A stretch of DNA of 64,000 nucleotides from JAHJQZ01 sp963676075 (GTDB taxonomy: Bacteria > Pseudomonadota > Alphaproteobacteria > Rhizobiales > Devosiaceae), in the NCBI GenBank assembly GCA_963676075.2, contig CAXXNZ010000020.1, forward strand, positions 1 through 64,000. Reading direction: 5' to 3'. Below the pieces are notes generated by a model. That model was not told the DNA's origin, did no database searches, and saw only the letters and a list, made by a program, of their open reading frames with translations. Positions 33,674 to 42,985 of this stretch are shown here, piece by piece. The first letter of the stretch is position 1. Every line of letters begins with the position of its first letter. The position numbers were made by a program, and so were the translations under genes.

Positions 33674-34307
33674 ATGGCACTACTCATTGGCGATCTGGCG
33701 CCCGACTTCGAAGCCGAAACCACTGAAGGCAAGATCCGCTTCCACGATTTCATCGATGGCCATTGGGCCGTGATCTTCTCGCATCCGGCCGATTTCACCC
33801 CGGTCTGCACCACCGAGCTCGGCTACACCGCCAAGCTGAAGCCCGAATTCGACAAGCGCGACGTCAAGGTCATCGGCCTCTCGGTCGACCCGATCGAGGA
33901 TCACAAGACCTGGATCGGTGACATCGAGGAGACCCAGGGCACCGCGGTCAACTTCCCGATGATTGCCGACCCCGATGGCTCGGTCGCCACCGCCTATGGC
34001 ATGATCCCATCCCAATTCGGACGCCAAGCTGACCGTGCGTTCGCTGTTCGTCATCGGCCCGGACAAGAAGATCAAGCTCAAGATCGAGTATCCGCCGTCG
34101 ACCGGCCGCAACTTCAACGAGGTCATCCGCGTCATCGACTCGCTTCAGGCCTCCGCCAAGCACTCGGTCGCGACCCCGGCGAACTGGGAACCGGGCCAGG
34201 ACGTCATCGTCTCGCTCAACGTCTCCGACGAGGAAGCCAACAAGCGCTTCGGCGGCTTCAAGGCCCCGAAGCCCTACCTGCGCATCATCCCGCAGCCCAA
34301 GGACTGA
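33674..34307 (+). pseudogene. 1-Cys peroxiredoxin (Prx6 type), frameshifted
   Basis: Reduces hydrogen peroxide and organic peroxides with a single active Cys. The first part gives LLIGDLAPDFEAETTEGKIRFHDF and the active-site HPADFTPVCTTELG; then after TAYGMI the frame shifts. Removing one C from the CCC at 34006-34008 restores HPNSDAKLTVRSLFVIGPDK and the rest, to KPYLRIIPQPKD. The extra base is in a C run and everything else is conserved, so sequencing error is likely. The ATG follows AGGAGG. An ICE-like box precedes it and a strong terminator follows. Confidence 0.85.
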
Positions 34308-34330
34308 TTTTCCGGCATATGCCGATTGCG

Positions 34331-34356
34331 AAAGGGGGCCCTGCGGCCCCCTTTTT
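34331..34356 (+). terminator. Rho-independent terminator of the peroxiredoxin gene
   Basis: AAAGGGGGCC-CTGC-GGCCCCCTTTTTG: perfect G/C stem of seven pairs extended by A-T pairs, with a T-run, about 24 bp after the stop. Confidence 0.93.
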
Positions 34357-34392
34357 GCTGGCGCCGACAAGGTCGGGTCGGGAATGACGCGT

Positions 34393-34981
34393 CTAAGCGT
34401 CGATGCCAAGCGCGCTCAGGCGCTGCCGCTCTGCCTCGACCAGACGGTTCAGCTTTTCCCGCATCCGATCGACAACCCGTTGTTGATCGGCAATATCGTC
34501 GCCGAGATCCTGAGCGTCGCGCACCAGACTGCGGCGTGTATCGGCATCCGCCTCCCCCAGCCAGCTTGCTGAGAAGACTGTCCTGTTTTGACCGCAATTC
34601 CCTCGATGCGCTGGCGCTCGGTGTAAACCCGCCCGGCCTTCGTAGTAGACGAGATTGAAGCTGACAGCGAGTTCGCCGCTGCAGACCTGATAGTTGGGCT
34701 TGTTGGCCAGCCCTTCGTCGGCGGCGCGATCAAGCCGGCAATAGACCTTCAGCCCTTCGGCGCGGCCCGCCTCGTAGAGCTCCCGGTTCGGGGTGATGCC
34801 GTGTTCGGCGCAAGCCTTGACGTGATCATCGAGCCGGTTGGCAGCATAGCCATGAATGCCATCGGCCACGCCGATGCCACGCCAGTCCCCCGGTCTCACA
34901 CTGCGATTTGCTCAACGTGGCGCATCCGGCCAGCCAAACTGTCAGAAAGAGCGCAGAAACAACCAGAAAAACACGGGCCAT
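34393..34981 (-). pseudogene. DUF2799 lipoprotein, several frame disruptions
   Basis: From the ATG at 34981 (after GAGGAG) a lipoprotein signal is read, MARVFLVVSALFLTVWLAGC, then ATLSKSQCETG. An extra G in the five-base run at 34887-34891 shifts the frame; the next frame gives DWRGIGVADGIHGYAANRLDDHVKACAEHGI, the DUF2799 pattern. A second extra base near 34630 hides RVYTERQRIEGIAVKTG, and a further change returns to QQRVVDRMREKLNRL. The pieces form one outer-membrane lipoprotein with a coiled C-terminus. The function of DUF2799 is unknown. Confidence 0.75.
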
Positions 34982-35004
34982 GAGACGATCTCCTCGTACC
35001 TGGA

Positions 35005-35049
35005 GCGTTTTCAGGCGAAGTGGATGCCTATTCGCCGGGTCGAAAACGC
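35005..35049. repeat. Second copy of the AAGTGG dispersed repeat family
   Basis: Begins GCGTTTTCAGGCGAAGTGG and ends ATTCGCCGGGTCGAAAACGC; the outer GCGTTTTC/GAAAACGC arms are exact complements and GGCGAA/TTCGCC pair inside. It is related to the element at 21979-22024 and lies between the divergent DUF2799 and membrane protein genes. Confidence 0.7.
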
Positions 35050-35161
35050 GACCAGGTTCTAGTCATGTCAAATGCGCAGATCGCAGGCAAGCGCCGGCTT
35101 CAGCCGTTCTTAAGCCACACCGGGGCAAACTGGCGCACCGACACCTTCGCCGCGATATTCG

Positions 35162-36954
35162 ATGACATCACCGTTCCCCAGACTGAAGCCGATACTTGCG
35201 GTACCGCTTGCCTGGGCCGTCCTTTCGGCGCTGTTTGCCCTAAGAGACTGGAACGCCGGTTTTCTGGCGTTATTCAAACGATTCCGACGACGTCACCCGT
35301 CTGGTCGTCGTCCGCGATCTGATGGGCGGGCAGAACTGGTTCGATCATGTCGAGCACCGCTTCAACACACCGTTCGGTGCCGAAATCCACTGGTCGCGGC
35401 TGATCGATCTGCCGCTTTCCTGGCTGATCTCGGGTTTCGACCTGTTGGCGCCGGGCAATGGGGGGAACGCATCACCCCTGTTCGTCTGGCCCATGCTCTG
35501 GCTATTGCCGGCGCTGTGGCTGGCTGTGGTGCTGACCCGGCGCTTGTGCGGATCGGGTCACGACATCGTCGCGCTGGTACTGGCGGCTCTCGCATTGCCG
35601 GTGTTCAGCGAGTTCGTGCCCGGACGCATCGATCATCACAATGTCCAGGCGGTGCTGATCCTTTGGCTCGCCATCGAGACCCTTGGCGCCCTCAAGAGCA
35701 ATGGCGCCGCCTGGCGTGCCGGTATCGCCGCCGCGACATCGATCGCCATCGGCGCAGAAACCCTGCCGATCATCGCCGCCCACCGTCATTGCCTTCGGAC
35801 TCGACTGGGTAATCGAATCCGGCTTTGCTCCCCGGCTCTGGCGCTTCGGGTTCGGCTTTGCCGGGGCGATGCTTGTCCATTTCCTCATTGCCGTCGGACC
35901 CAACGAATGGTTCGTCACGCGTTGCGATGCTCTGTCCGACGTCTATCTCGCCGCCGCCATCGGCATCGGTCTGGTCTTTGCCGGTCTGGCCCACCTGCCG
36001 CTCGCCGAAAAGACATGGGCCGTGCGCCTCGCCGTCGGCGCGGGCGCCGGTATTGCCCTGCTCGCAACTCTACTCGCCATCTTCCCCGCCTGCGCTGCCG
36101 GTCCATTTGCCGAACTTGACCCTTGGCTCAGAACCGCCTGGCTCAGCCGGATAGGCGAGACCGAACCGCTTGCCCAGGCATTCATTTACTCAGACCGGTT
36201 TTGCCATCGCCGCGGCCTTGCCGGTCACGCTCGGACTGGTTGCGGCGCTCGGCGGCGCTGTCCGCATCCGTGGCCCGGAGCGTTACAAGTATCTGACCTA
36301 TCTGCTCATACTGGCTGGCCATTAGCCCATGGCCGGACTGGTGCTGCAGATACGTGGCGTGCGGTTGGCCGGGCTTTTGGCCGTGCCAGGCGCCGTGGCG
36401 CTCATTGCCCTTTTGCGTGAGCGCTACCTGACCACCTCCGGCGCAGCGCGGATCCTTGCGATTATCGCTCTTGCTGCCGGCTGGATCGGATCGGGCGGCC
36501 TCAGCACCTATTTCGCCACCAGGCTCATCCTGCCCTCTGAAGTCAGCTCGGGCGCAACGCCGGCGTCTTCGCATTGCCTCGAACCCTCGGGCTTTGCCGC
36601 ACTCGCCGTGCTCGCTCCGGGCCGAGTTGCAGCACCGGTCGATCTCGGTCCCTATCTGTTGCTGATGACCCCACATGCCGTGATCGGCGCACCCTATCAT
36701 CGCAATGGCGAGGGGCATCGGCGACACCTATCGCATCTTCGGCGGCGCCCACCCGATGCCGCCCGTGCCATTGTCATGAAACGCGGCATCGATCTCGTCG
36801 TCACCTGCAAATCCCTGACGCCACTGATCGGCGGCGATCTCGATTCATCGGATTCGCTGAAACGTCAAGTTGCAAGCCAGGCAGGCACCCCGACTGGCTC
36901 AGCCCGATCGCCATGCCCGATGGATCGCTGAGCGTTTATCGCGTCGTCAGATAG
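35162..36954 (+). pseudogene. Large GT-C-like integral membrane protein, about seven frame disruptions
   Basis: Fragments in successive frames form one polytopic protein of about 590 residues: an N-terminal anchor (LKPILAVPLAWAVLSALF), GGQNWFDHVEHRF, HWSRLIDLPLSWLI, PGRIDHHNVQAVLI, FGFAGAMLVHFLIAVGPNEWFV, GFAIAAALPVTLGLVAALGG, GPYLLLMTPHAVIGAPYHRN, GDTYRIFGG and PDWLSPIAMPDGSLSVYRVV. The acidic, HWSRL and GRIDHHN motifs recall oligosaccharyltransferase-like GT-C membrane enzymes, but that is inference. The frame changes about every 250 bp and there is an in-frame TAG near 36322. Its end overlaps the convergent YjbR gene. Confidence 0.7.
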
Positions 36955-37317
36955 ACCAAAAGCGCCGGGGTCTCTCGCAGCCGGCGCGGCAGTTTGGCGG
37001 CAATGATCCGGTGCGCCTCGCCGACATAGGCACTGAGTTCTTCGGCACTCAGTGCCGCGTCCCGGGCCGAGCGCCACCCATTTGGCCCGCGGCCAGATAG
37101 GGGGGCGGGGACGATACCGTCCAGTTCGGGCAAAAAGCTCGAACGCCATGTCCGAACACTTGAAGGAAATACGTGGCGCCTCGTCCGGCCCGGACAGGAT
37201 GCAAAAGATCTTGCCGCCAACCTTGCCGACCGAGGCATCCCCCCATTGCCGGACGACCTCGGTCGCCGGCAACGAGAGGACAAGGGCTTCGAATTCGTCG
37301 CGGTCGAACAGGCTCAC
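36936..37317 (-). pseudogene. MmcQ/YjbR-family protein, frame disrupted
   Basis: From a GTG at 37317 the first frame reads SLFDRDEFEALVLSLPATEVVRQWGDASVGKVGGKIFCILSG and SFKCSDMAFEL. Removing one base from each of TTTTT, CCCCCC, GCCGCGGGCC and CCGGGA restores LLPELDGIVPAPYLARAKWVALGPDAALSAEEL and the end LLVYLTTR. The restored protein of about 125 residues is a cytoplasmic YjbR/MmcQ double-wing domain of unknown function. It lies seven bases downstream of msrA on the same strand. Confidence 0.72.
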
Positions 37318-37324
37318 GGCAGGA

Positions 37325-37983
37325 TCACGAGGCCGGAACGCCCAATCCGACCGGGCACGACACGCCGGTGCCGGCGAGCCCACAATACCCGTTCGGGTTC
37401 TTGGCAAGATATTGCTGGTGATAGGGCTCGGCAAAATAGAACGTCCCGGCCGTGGCGACCTCGGTGGTGATCGTGCCGCGCCCCGCCGGCTTTCAGCGCC
37501 TGCTGGTACATGTCGCGGCTGAGCCTGACTGCCTCCGCCTGCGCGTCGGATGTCGTGTAGATGGCCGAGCGGTACTGCGTGCCACGATCGTTGCCCTGGC
37601 GCATGCCCTGTGTCGGATCGTGCTCTTCCCAGAAGCGCGCCAGCAGCGTTTCAAGCGACACTTTCGCCGTATCGAAGACCACCATGACGCTTTCGGTGTG
37701 GCCGGTCTGGCCCGTACACACCTCTTCATAGCTCGGGTTGGGCGTAAACCCGCCTTGGTAACCGACAGCGGTAACGATGACGCCGGGGATCTGCCAGAAC
37801 ACCCGCTCGGCACCCCAGAAACACCCCATGCCGAAATAGATCACCTCGGCCGTGGCCGGGATGAGGCCCCTTGAGCGCCGCGCCGGAAACGAAATGGTTT
37901 TCGGATGTGCGCATCGGCTCGGAGCGTCCGGGAAGCGCGGTCTCGGCACTCGGCAACGTGCTTGGTTTCGACGTGAACAACAT
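37325..37983 (-). pseudogene. msrA: Peptide-methionine (S)-S-oxide reductase, two frame disruptions
   Basis: Reduces S-methionine sulfoxide. From the ATG at 37983 (AAGGAG upstream) the N-terminus MLFTSKPSTLPSAETALPGR is read; after AALKGP the frame shifts to IPATAEVIYFGMGCFWGAERVFW, which holds the catalytic Cys in GCFWG. It continues through GYQGGFTPNPSYEEVCTGQTGH and DPTQGMRQGNDRGTQYRS. After ALKAGG an extra G shifts it again to TITTEVATAGTFYFAEPYHQQYLAKNP and a C-terminal Cys-containing tail. All key residues survive, so the gene may be intact in reality. Confidence 0.85.
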
Positions 37984-38030
37984 AGGCTCTCCTTAGCGGT
38001 GAGATGCGAACACGATGGCTCGCCTGAGCC

Positions 38031-38490
38031 TCAGATCGGTATGCGCCCCGTCAAAGGCAAATCACGAATACGCGCGTCGCGCCCCGTCTCAAACTGTCCG
38101 ACAGTGCCTTTTTCGTAAGGCGAAGGCTCAGGCTTGCGCCGCTTGGTGACGGCAAATCCAAGCATGCCGACGATGACACAGACCACCGAGCCACTGGAAA
38201 GGGCCAACCATGTCGGCCAGTTGAGGATAGTGGTGATCACCGGATCCCACAGGAACGGCAATCCCGAGCTTTCTCTCGAAGAACACCTGGAACAGCTGGA
38301 TGCTGGGCGAGTGAAAGATCGGCGCCAACACATCGTCGCGATACCAGACCCGCCCCAGAGGCTCGGCCAGCCGCCCGTCGCCCATCACCACGGCGTTGAC
38401 CAGAAGGCCAACGGCGAAAATGGCCAGAACCATCAGCGCGAAGGCGATGATGCGGATCATGGCGCGGATGACGTCGACGACAAAACTCAT
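38031..38490 (-). pseudogene. Small membrane protein (~152 aa), one frame disruption
   Basis: First frame: MSFVVDVIRAMIRIIAFALMVLAIFAVGLLVNAVV and IFHSPSIQLFQVFFERKLG, with one membrane segment. Removing one G from the GGG in CTCGGGATTGCC joins it to LPFLWDPVITTILNWPTWLA and a second membrane segment (SGSVVCVIVGMLGFAVTKRRKP). I do not recognise the family. It follows the next gene by 18 bp on the same strand; both are small membrane proteins ending in basic tails. Confidence 0.6.
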
Positions 38491-38508
38491 GGAAAGACCC
38501 AGCTCCTG

Positions 38509-38826
38509 TCAGATCGGATCGGCATAAACCGGCTTGCGGCGCTTGCGACCAAAGAACAGCGCAATCAACCCGAGCCCGCCCGAGACGGCAAAGGCCGGAA
38601 CCGACAGTACGGCTTCGGCCAGGCCACCGGCAGCGAGCGGCGCCAGGTAGGTGGCGATCGCCCCCTGCACCGCACTCCAGCTCGCCGCATCGAGAACCTG
38701 CCAATAGCTGGCGAGCGAGGTCATTACCGGCTGATTGGCGGCAAGGGACTTGGTGCCATCCACCACAATGAGGATGAGTGCCAATGCGATCATCCAGGTA
38801 CCAATCACGCGCGTTACGAGCTTCAT
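38509..38826 (-). CDS. Small membrane protein (105 aa), function unknown
   Basis: A 105-residue protein with an N-terminal membrane segment (about 8-26), a soluble middle (SLASYWQVLDAASWSAVQGAIATYL) and a second membrane segment (about 66-92) ending in FFGRKRRKPVYADPI. The layout, with a basic RKRRKP tail, parallels the next gene in the pair at 38031-38490, and the two probably form a two-gene operon encoding interacting or related membrane proteins. Intact frame. Confidence 0.65.
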   Translation of the reverse strand: MKLVTRVIGTWMIALALILIVVDGTKSLAANQPVMTSLASYWQVLDAASWSAVQGAIATYLAPLAAGGLAEAVLSVPAFAVSGGLGLIALFFGRKRRKPVYADPI

Positions 38827-39234
38827 GCCTTGCCTTCCAGCGCCTTGCAGCGCGCCGGTTGCTGGCCGGCGTCCCCATTACTGCCATGCGCGACCCTTGG
38901 CCTGCAAGCGCGGCTGATCTGCAACCCCCTCACACTGCACCACCTTTACGTGATCACACCTGCATCGGATGCTTTCCGAAACCTCGCTTGAGGCAGGCAT
39001 GGCCGCTTCCTGTGTGAAATGCACCAGCCCCGTCATAACCGGGCCTGACTGACCACACTCAACCGTTAGTCGCACACGGCGATCACAGCCACGTCCCCGA
39101 TTTGCACGCCTGCAACCGCAATTTATGCGCCATACCGCCCTTTCAACCCCCGGCCGTGACATCAGGGGGCTTGCATCGCGCCGCACTTGTCGCTAACTCC
39201 CTCATCCGGAACGACACAACGTGCCGTTCCGCGC
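38827..39234. other. 408-bp region without a recognisable gene
   Basis: Between the 105-aa membrane gene and tRNA-Ser. I see no open frame with family-like features, no strong hairpin and no promoter match I would defend. The start of the region must hold the promoter of the two small membrane genes, and the last 50 bases that of the tRNA. Confidence 0.5.
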
Positions 39235-39324
39235 GGAGAGATGGCCGAGTGGTCGAAGGCGCACGCCTGGAAAGTGTGTAGGCGGGGAACCGTCTCGAGG
39301 GTTCGAATCCCTCTCTCTCCGCCA
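39235..39324 (+). tRNA. tRNA-Ser (anticodon GGA)
   Basis: A 90-nt class II tRNA. Acceptor GGAGAGA pairs with TCTCTCC, followed by the discriminator G and an encoded CCA. The D arm has GCCGAGTGGTCGAAGGC, the anticodon loop is CTGGAAA with GGA, reading UCC serine codons. A long variable arm (GGCGGGGAACCGTC) and the T arm GAGGGTTCGAATCCCTC complete the fold. The following 260 bp to the methyltransferase stop hold no gene I can support. Confidence 0.97.
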
Positions 39325-39586
39325 TAATCCCCGCAAACGGCATGCCATGAGCGACTGCAGTCCCGACGTACGGAAGAAGCGTTTCCCGAAGCTGCAATCG
39401 GGAGCGGCCTGGCAAGAGCTCTATGAATCCTGTCGAGCCGAGCTGACGTTGCCCCCATAGATCGAGCGCTGCCTGGTCGCTGCCTTGAGGAGAGGGCTGC
39501 CGTGGTTGATGGCACTCGACCCCGGATTGTACGGTTGGTGTCGCCATATGCTGACCGTCTAGTGGCCTTGGCGCTTTACAGGAAAC

Positions 39587-40210
39587 TCAGGTGAGTTTCC
39601 TGAGGAAGATGACGTTGTCCAGCACGACTGCTTGTTGTCCTTCAGGCCCCGTCGCCGTCCGCGAGATCGGACAGACGCAAAGGCGCTGCCAGGCCTCATC
39701 CTCGAGATTCATGGACATGAGAGTCTCTTCGGCGGTCGGAAAGCGCGTGTCTTCGGGCGACCAGGACCAGGGCGCGCGCGATGCGTGCTCGATGATCAGC
39801 AGATGCCCCGACTTCTGCACCGACCCGGCCGCTCGTGCGAGCACCTTCGCGCGTGGCCAGTCCAGTGGCGAATGCAGGAAGCTCGCCGTGACAAGATCAA
39901 AACGCCCATCCGGAAATGTCTCGGCGAGATCGTGCTCTTCGAAACGGATACGTTCGGCAAGGCCGGCGCTTCGGGCATTCTCGGCCGCGTAGTCGAGCGC
40001 AACCGAAGAGATATCGACAGCCGTAACCTCCCATCCTTGGTGGGCAAGCCAGATGGCATCGTCGCCGCGGGCGCAGCCGAGGTCGAGCGCCCGGCCCGGC
40101 GCGAGCGGCCCGGCGAACTGCGCCAGCGCCATGCCCGGCTTGCCGGACGAGCGTGGCGATGCCTTGCTGTAGATGTCGTTCCAAGTCTGACTGGCGGTTG
40201 TTTTCTGCAT
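39587..40210 (-). CDS. Class I SAM-dependent methyltransferase (TehB/thiopurine-like)
   Basis: A 207-residue methyltransferase. Motif I is ALDLGCARGDDAIWLAHQGW near 42-61, followed by VTAVDISSVALDYA and FEEHDLAETFPDGRFDLVTASFLHSP. The start segment TWNDIYSK fits the TehB/NodS-like group that methylates small soft nucleophiles; the substrate is unknown. The ATG at 40210 follows GGGAGATT. It lies 11 bp after the flavoprotein gene and is co-transcribed with it, under the divergent Rrf2 regulator. Confidence 0.88.
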   Translation of the reverse strand: MQKTTASQTWNDIYSKASPRSSGKPGMALAQFAGPLAPGRALDLGCARGDDAIWLAHQGWEVTAVDISSVALDYAAENARSAGLAERIRFEEHDLAETFPDGRFDLVTASFLHSPLDWPRAKVLARAAGSVQKSGHLLIIEHASRAPWSWSPEDTRFPTAEETLMSMNLEDEAWQRLCVCPISRTATGPEGQQAVVLDNVIFLRKLT

Positions 40211-40221
40211 CGGAATCTCCC

Positions 40222-41139
40222 TTACGCCACACATGCCAAATCGGCATCGAAGATCAGCGACCGGTGCGCGCTGCCGCCTGCCATCACTCCCGCAGCCGAA
40301 GCGAGCGTGGCGTTGGGCATGGGGCTGGCGAGATCGCCGGCGGCGAAGACGCCAGCCACCGATGTGGCCTGCTGCGCATCGACCTTGAGATAAGGCCCGG
40401 TCGGCCCGGCCTCCACGGCACACCCCAGCTGTTCGGCAAGATTGCAACTCGGGGCCGTGTCGGGGGCGAGGAACAGCCCGGCCAGAGGAATGGTCCTCCC
40501 ATCTCTCAGTCGCACCGCCTCCAGCGCCGGGCTCTTGCCGATCAGCTCGGCAATCGGGGTTTCCTCGATGCCGACGGCGCGTGCGGCAAGCGCTGCCGTC
40601 TGTTCGCTTGTGAGCGCGAGCGCGCCTTGGGTGAACAGCACCGTCGGCCCCCAGTCCGGAAGCAGCATGGCCTGATGCAGCGCCAGTTCGCTGCGCGCGA
40701 GCACCCCAACTGGCTGCCGATCGAGTTCATAGCCGTGGCAATAAGGGCAATGCAGCACGCTGACGCCCCAGCGCTCGGCAAGTCCCGGCAGATCGGGCAG
40801 CGTGTCGCGCACCCCGTAGGTAAGGATCACCCGACGCGAGCTGACCGGCTCACCATCTGCGAATGACACGCTGAAGCCGTTATCGGCACGCATGATAGAG
40901 ACCGCCGCGTCATCCCGAAAAACGACTGTCGGATAGACGCCGAGTTCGTGGCGCAGGCTGGCCAGGATGTCGGCTGGCTTTCTTCCGTCCTGCCCGGGAA
41001 AGCCGTGGGAGGCCGCAGCGAAGCGGTTGCGTGGACTGCCGGTGTCGACCACGAGCACGGCGCGGCGGGCGCGGGCGAGCTGCATCGCTGCAGCATGCCC
41101 GGCGAAGCTTCCTCCGATGATGGTGACGTCATGGTCCAT
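40222..41139 (-). CDS. Thioredoxin-reductase-like FAD/NAD(P) oxidoreductase with CPYC motif
   Basis: A 305-residue flavoprotein. The FAD site VTIIGGSFAGHAAAMQLAR is at residues 5-23 and the second dinucleotide loop region around PVGVLARSE lacks the full GxGxxG, so NADPH binding may be altered. The active pair is CPYCHG (VLHCPYCHGYEL), and the C-terminal GVFAAGDLASP is the FAD-ribityl motif. It could reduce a disulfide partner or a small thiol. I start it at 41139 after GGAG. It shares an operon with the methyltransferase and is divergent from an Rrf2 gene. Confidence 0.88.
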   Translation of the reverse strand: MDHDVTIIGGSFAGHAAAMQLARARRAVLVVDTGSPRNRFAAASHGFPGQDGRKPADILASLRHELGVYPTVVFRDDAAVSIMRADNGFSVSFADGEPVSSRRVILTYGVRDTLPDLPGLAERWGVSVLHCPYCHGYELDRQPVGVLARSELALHQAMLLPDWGPTVLFTQGALALTSEQTAALAARAVGIEETPIAELIGKSPALEAVRLRDGRTIPLAGLFLAPDTAPSCNLAEQLGCAVEAGPTGPYLKVDAQQATSVAGVFAAGDLASPMPNATLASAAGVMAGGSAHRSLIFDADLACVA

Positions 41140-41168
41140 GTCATGTCTCCACATATGTATCATTCAGA

Positions 41169-41221
41169 GTTACGAGACTTGACCTTCAAAATCAAGACAC
41201 GAAACTTTTTTTGTTACGAGA
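41169..41221. promoter_or_regulatory. Divergent promoter with two GTTACGAGA repeats
   Basis: GTTACGAGA occurs at 41169-41177 and 41213-41221, 44 bp apart (about four helical turns), in the AT-rich gap between the flavoprotein and Rrf2 genes. The spacing on one face of the helix suggests paired operator sites for the Rrf2 protein. Confidence 0.45.
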
Positions 41222-41263
41222 ATTCTGCTAGACTGGACCCGACTAGGCAAAAGGACCTTCGCC

Positions 41264-41728
41264 ATGCCGCGCGATCTCCGCATGTCCCGCATGCTGCATG
41301 TGCTGATCCATATGGACCGGCATGTCGCCCGCGCCACCTCCGATCAGATCTCGAAGATGATATCGACGAACCCCGTCGTCGTGCGCCGGATGATGGCCGG
41401 ATTGCGGGAAAAGGGCGTGGTGACATCGGAAAAGGGTCACGGCGGCGGTTGGCAGCTTGCGCGGTCACTGGCCGAGATCAGCCTGCGCGATGTCTACGAC
41501 GCGATCGGCCGCCCGCCCCTGTTCAATATCGGGGCACAGGCGGAGCCTTCCGAGTGCCTGGTGGAAAAGGCCGTTGATGCCCGGCTTGATGCGACGCTTC
41601 GGGACGCCGAAACGCGGCTCCTGGCTCAGTTTGCCGAGGTAACTGTCGAAGATCTCGCACGCGATTTCGAGAAGAGCTTCGCAGAGCAAAAGTCCGCGTC
41701 GACCGTCGGCCTCCACATAGCGCCATAG
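41264..41728 (+). CDS. Rrf2-family transcriptional regulator
   Basis: A 154-residue winged-helix regulator. The N-terminus MPRDLRMSRMLHVLIHMDRH and the HTH ATSDQISKMISTNPVVVRRM match Rrf2, followed by GGGWQLARSLAEISLRDVYDAI. Only one Cys (SECLVEK) is present in the region where IscR has three, so an Fe-S cluster is unlikely; it may sense thiols or electrophiles like YwnA/YmgB-type members. It is divergent from the flavoprotein-methyltransferase operon, its probable target. Confidence 0.9.
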   Translation: MPRDLRMSRMLHVLIHMDRHVARATSDQISKMISTNPVVVRRMMAGLREKGVVTSEKGHGGGWQLARSLAEISLRDVYDAIGRPPLFNIGAQAEPSECLVEKAVDARLDATLRDAETRLLAQFAEVTVEDLARDFEKSFAEQKSASTVGLHIAP

Positions 41729-41755
41729 ACCGGTAGAACGATTGTCGGCGGGAGC

Positions 41756-42985
41756 CTAGAAACTCGGCGCCGCCTGCCAGCTTGGGAACGGGTCGGGCAG
41801 TTGCTGCCATGCCTCGGGGGTAAATTTGCGGGCAGGAACCAGGCAGGCATCGAGTTCCCGACGGATCGCGGCTTCGTCCATGGGATCGGTGCCGATGAAA
41901 ACAATCTCTTGCCGCCTGTCACCCCAGACCGGGTCGATATAAGGCGCCATGGAGGCGCGCCAGTCGGCGTCGTCCGGCCACCGGTCTTGCGGAACCGCCG
42001 ACCACCACATGCCGCGGCGGTTGGTCCGGATCAGTGCCCCAGCCTGACTGATTTCGCCGACAAAATGCGGACGTGTCGCCAGCCAGAAAAAGCCCTTGGC
42101 CCTTACAACACCGGGCCAGGCCGAGTTGATGAACCTGTTGAGCAATAGCGGGTTGAACGGACGGCGGGCGTGATAGACGAAGGAGCGGATGCCATATTCC
42201 TCCGTCTCCGGCACGTGGTCCTTGAAGCCGTTCAGCTCCTTGAACCAGAGCGGGTTCATCTCGGCGCGTTCGAGGCTGAACAGCCCGGTGTCCAGCACCT
42301 CGTCGAGCGGAACATCGCAGAAATCGGTCTCGATCAGTTTCGCGTCGGGGTTGAGCGACTTGATGATCTTGATGGCCGCATCCCGCTGATCGGCATTTGC
42401 CATCGAGACCTTGTTGAGAATGATAACATCGGCAAATTCGATCTGCTCGACCAGCAGGTCGACCAGGGCCCGATCGTCGCCGTCCCCGGCAGTTTCACCG
42501 CGATCCCTCAAAAAGTCGTGCGAGGCATAGTCATTGAGCAGGTTAGCCGTGTCGACCACCGTGACCATAGTATCGAGCCGCGTCAGGTCGGACAGTGAAT
42601 GCCCGTTCTCGTCGCGATAATCGAAGGTGGTGGCGATCGGCAGGGGTTCGGCAATGCCGGTGCCTTCGATCAGCAAATAGTCGTAGCGGCCGGTGTCGGC
42701 CAGCCGCCGCACCTCTTCGAGCAGATCGTCACGAAGCGTGCAGCAGATGCAGCCGTTCGACATCTCGACCAGCTTCTCATCGGTGCGGCTGAGATCGGCC
42801 CCGCCATCCCGGACAAGGGAGGCGTCGATGTTGACCTCGCTCATGTCGTTGACGATGACGGCGACCCGCCTGCCCTCGCGGTTGTTGAGAATGTGATTGA
42901 GCAGCGTGGTCTTACCGGCGCCGAGAAAGCCGGACAGCACGGTGACGGGAAGCTTGCTGTTTGCGGACGATGAGGAAGCGGTCAT
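41756..42985 (-). CDS. COG0523 zinc-responsive GTPase (ZigA/YciC type)
   Basis: G3E-family GTPase and putative zinc metallochaperone of 409 residues. Walker A GFLGAGKTTL is at 19-28, the metal-binding CICC at 79-82 (NGCICCTLRDDL), and NKVS near 210 is the G4 motif. The C-terminal CobW_C domain includes GFFWLATRPHFVGEISQAG and a conserved WWSAVP. Zur-regulated members deliver zinc to client enzymes during starvation. It follows znuA by 72 bp on the same strand, placing it in the zinc regulon, and is convergent with the Rrf2 gene. Confidence 0.92.
   Translation of the reverse strand: MTASSSSANSKLPVTVLSGFLGAGKTTLLNHILNNREGRRVAVIVNDMSEVNIDASLVRDGGADLSRTDEKLVEMSNGCICCTLRDDLLEEVRRLADTGRYDYLLIEGTGIAEPLPIATTFDYRDENGHSLSDLTRLDTMVTVVDTANLLNDYASHDFLRDRGETAGDGDDRALVDLLVEQIEFADVIILNKVSMANADQRDAAIKIIKSLNPDAKLIETDFCDVPLDEVLDTGLFSLERAEMNPLWFKELNGFKDHVPETEEYGIRSFVYHARRPFNPLLLNRFINSAWPGVVRAKGFFWLATRPHFVGEISQAGALIRTNRRGMWWSAVPQDRWPDDADWRASMAPYIDPVWGDRRQEIVFIGTDPMDEAAIRRELDACLVPARKFTPEAWQQLPDPFPSWQAAPSF

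Noticed and set aside
39325..39586. Possible integrated-element remnant after tRNA-Ser
   Set aside because: tRNA 3' ends are common integration sites, but I see no duplicated tRNA end and no integrase fragment within the next 260 bp.
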